A stretch of 6,829 bases of DNA. It comes from Massilioclostridium sp965141735. GTDB taxonomy: Bacteria; Bacillota; Clostridia; Oscillospirales; Ruminococcaceae. The DNA is taken from the NCBI GenBank assembly GCA_965141735.1, contig CBCSOX010000149.1, positions 1-6,829 on the forward strand, given 5' to 3'. The notes beneath the pieces are model-generated. The model saw only the letters and a program-made list of their open reading frames with translations. It was not told the DNA's origin and ran no database searches. This document shows positions 5,125 to 6,829 of the stretch, piece by piece (position 1 is the stretch's first letter; every line of letters starts with the position of its first letter). A program made the position numbers and the translations under genes.

Positions 5125-5153
5125 ATAGTACCATATTTTCTCGTTTCCCGCAA
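5125..5153 (-). promoter_or_regulatory. Probable promoter of the DtxR-like gene
   Basis: On the - strand, TTGCGG (5153-5148) and TACTAT (5130-5125) are 17 bp apart, about 67 nt upstream of the start codon. Each box matches consensus at 4 of 6 positions. The -10 lies inside AATATGGTACTATT, which has matching 4-bp outer arms (AATA/TATT) and could be an autoregulatory operator, but the symmetry is weak. Confidence 0.55.
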
Positions 5154-5442
5154 GTAGAAGCTGTGCTGTTGTGCGGAATTGAAACAACACCATCGATCCA
5201 TACTGGCATTTCATCGCGAACGGGAAAAACTCTGTTGACTCGCCATCTTGAATTGGGGTGGGCATGGTCTGACAAATGCCGCAAGGACATTCGTTGTTAC
5301 CTAAAAAATCGGCTTGGTACTTTTGGTATCAGCTCATTGTTCCCATCATCTTCCAGTCACCGGACTGCAAGTTAAGAAGTTTTTTCTTCCTCTCCGTTGA
5401 ACCTCCGCCGAATCCCGCGTCGAACGCGATGGATCCTAATAC
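5154..5442 (-). other. Spacer between the permease terminator and the dtxR promoter
   Basis: No gene is supported. Small inverted repeats are present: a perfect CGCGT-CGA-ACGCG at 5416-5428, and TGTTGT with AACAACA near 5167-5190. Frames open on the + strand lack a ribosome site and a recognisable product. Confidence 0.4.
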
Positions 5443-5473
5443 AAAAAACCGGGGCGGTTGAGCCCCGGTTTTT
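5443..5473 (-). terminator. Intrinsic terminator of the ABC permease gene
   Basis: CCGGGGC (5449-5455) pairs with GCCCCGG (5462-5468) around GGTTGA and is flanked by A and T runs. On the - strand it begins 4 nt after the stop codon and ends in a T run (5448-5443). The arrangement is nearly symmetric, so it could act on both strands. Confidence 0.9.
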
Positions 5474-5477
5474 CAGT

Positions 5478-6829
5478 CTAAATATTTTCTTCCTTGAGAG
5501 CGTCGATGATGTTCTCCCGTTTGACCTTGTGCCCTGCGTAGAGCATCGTGCTGCCGACAATGAGGAACACCGCCACGACCGCGATAATCAGTGGGATCCA
5601 CGGCACTGCAAAATCAAAGGTGAACCCTTCTCCAAGCGAGTAATACATGAGAAACATTGCTACAAAGCTCAGCGGTATGCCGTAAAGCAGCGCTTTGACG
5701 CCGTAGAAAATGCTTTCGTAGTTGAGCATCCGGTTAAAGCCTTTGGGGGTCATGCCAACTGATTTGAGCATTGCAAATTCCCGCTTGCGCAGCTGAATGC
5801 TGGTGGAAATTGTGTTAAAGATATTCGCAACACCGATTGCGGAAATGAGGATGACAAAGCCGTAGGCAAAGATGAGCATCACCATAGTCATCTGATCCAT
5901 CTTTCTCGCCTGTGAATCAATGTTCATGTAAGAGTACTGTACCGAGTATCCTTCTCCAAGGGTTTCGAGGTCTTTTTCCAGGCCATCCGGATTGGGTGAC
6001 TGGTACACAATGTTGGTATAGCTGAACCGGTCGTCTTCAGGGAGCTTTTCCCGGACCGAATCCAGGGTGCCGCGCGGCAGGATGAGAGTGAGGACATCGC
6101 TGCGCCCATTGAGGTTGCCAACCAGCTCAAGCTTCTGCTCGGTGACCGCCGCAACCTGCATCTCGAAGAGAGGGGAAGCAAACTTTGCGTCGGAGGAGGA
6201 ATAGATGCCAATGCTGCCGCCAGCATTCAGATTCGTTGATTTTCCCTCCACAAACTTCCCTGTCTTTTTGTCCTGGAAGGTCGCCTTGTTAAAGAGGATT
6301 CCCGAAGGGACAGAGGAGCCGCGCAGAGCCGCCGGGTCAATGTTTGCCAGCTTGCAGTAAGCGTCAAACGCCTGATCGTCGATCTCAACGAGCTGAACGG
6401 AGTAATAATACCCCTCATCGAGAGGCGGATTGCCCTTTTTGCGCAAATCAGAGACCTGGCTTTCACCCAGAACCGTGTTGGTATTCATCGTTTCGTAAGT
6501 CAGGTGCTCCCCCGCGTCGGGCAGATTTGCCGCCTTGTCGAAGAACTCTTTCTCCTCGCTGTAAGATGTACCCGTGTTGACATTAAAGTTGTAGCCGAGC
6601 TCTCCGGCGGACATCTTGTTGGCCTGCACAAACATCTGCATAAACGAAGAGACGGATAAAAAGAGCAGGATGCTGATGGTGAGAGAAAAGATCGTCGCCT
6701 TGTAACGGCGCTTGTTGCGCTTGAGATTTTTCAGGGCGAGCTCCGCCTCGAAGCCAAAGACCTTGCGGGTGAGACGGGAGGTCTTGACGTTTTTGCCCTT
6801 GAGTTTGACGTCCTTGGTCTGGCGGATCG
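5478..6829 (-). CDS. FtsX/MacB-type ABC transporter permease, C-terminal 449 residues
   Basis: This is the membrane subunit of an ABC exporter of the FtsX/MacB superfamily; its ATPase partner would normally be encoded next to it, outside the window. The frame is open to the window edge (first full codon 6827-6825) and stops at TAG 5480-5478. In the visible part, residues 26-43 (FEAELALKNLKRNKRRYK) form the typical basic cytoplasmic lead into a membrane helix at about 44-66. A large extracytoplasmic domain (about 67-312) follows. Helices at about 314-336, 376-398 and 411-431 complete the C-terminal FtsX unit, which contains the characteristic QLRKREFAMLKSVGMTPKGF loop. The tail (KRENIIDALKEENI) is typical of the family. 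Similar proteins in Gram-positives export peptides or sense and remove antimicrobials. The substrate cannot be told from this part. A terminator follows at once, so this is the last gene of its operon. Confidence 0.92.
   Translation of the reverse strand, partial: IRQTKDVKLKGKNVKTSRLTRKVFGFEAELALKNLKRNKRRYKATIFSLTISILLFLSVSSFMQMFVQANKMSAGELGYNFNVNTGTSYSEEKEFFDKAANLPDAGEHLTYETMNTNTVLGESQVSDLRKKGNPPLDEGYYYSVQLVEIDDQAFDAYCKLANIDPAALRGSSVPSGILFNKATFQDKKTGKFVEGKSTNLNAGGSIGIYSSSDAKFASPLFEMQVAAVTEQKLELVGNLNGRSDVLTLILPRGTLDSVREKLPEDDRFSYTNIVYQSPNPDGLEKDLETLGEGYSVQYSYMNIDSQARKMDQMTMVMLIFAYGFVILISAIGVANIFNTISTSIQLRKREFAMLKSVGMTPKGFNRMLNYESIFYGVKALLYGIPLSFVAMFLMYYSLGEGFTFDFAVPWIPLIIAVVAVFLIVGSTMLYAGHKVKRENIIDALKEENI

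Noticed and set aside
4680..5375. Open + strand frame of 231 residues.
   Set aside because: It is the antisense shadow of the clearly recognisable DtxR-like gene and its promoter.
5397..5762. Open + strand frame of 121 residues near the permease 3' end.
   Set aside because: It reads through the intrinsic terminator and antisense to the conserved FtsX C-terminus.

Overview
The window looks like accessory or intergenic-rich chromosome from an anaerobic Gram-positive of the Clostridia, probably Oscillospiraceae-like. This is an inference from the mid-range GC, strong AGGAGG-type ribosome sites, sigma-A-like promoters, lipobox-bearing lipoproteins, an FtsX-type ABC permease, a short DtxR-like regulator and an IS200/IS605 relic. 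No species can be named from the sequence alone.

Positions 1-2606 (+ strand) hold a tandem array of paralogous secreted lipoproteins. The window opens in the last 59 codons of one copy. Two complete copies follow (about 451-1290 and 1782-2558). The two complete copies each have their own promoter (TTGATT, 17 bp, TATAMT), a Shine-Dalgarno site and an intrinsic terminator; the first, truncated copy also ends at a terminator. They therefore look like separately transcribed single-gene units made by duplication that included the promoter. Both complete copies share an ACG codon exactly 8 nt after the Shine-Dalgarno site, where ATG would be expected.

Positions 2607-4079 contain no intact gene. 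The main content is a decayed IS200/IS605-family insertion on the - strand: a frameshifted, internally deleted tnpA (2928-3295) flanked by hairpins that share a CTGAA pentaloop. The rest is spacer with several intrinsic-terminator hairpins, including two back-to-back ones at 3750-3812 that separate + and - strand transcription.

Positions 4080-5153 (- strand) look like a two-gene unit. A promoter at 5125-5153 drives a 124-residue DtxR/MntR-family metal-dependent repressor (4683-5057). Thirty nt downstream is a 190-residue ORF (4080-4652) with a very good ribosome site. Its sequence resembles an internal piece of a glycyl radical enzyme (pyruvate formate-lyase-like), without the catalytic Cys or the glycyl-radical domain. 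It may be decaying, or it may be a repurposed fragment.

Positions 5154-6829 (- strand) hold a spacer, an intrinsic terminator and the C-terminal 449 residues of an FtsX/MacB-type ABC transporter permease whose start lies outside the window. No CRISPR array, tRNA or rRNA was seen. No fully new system is evident. The items most worth checking are the shared ACG start, the lipoprotein array and the radical-enzyme fragment under a metal regulator.
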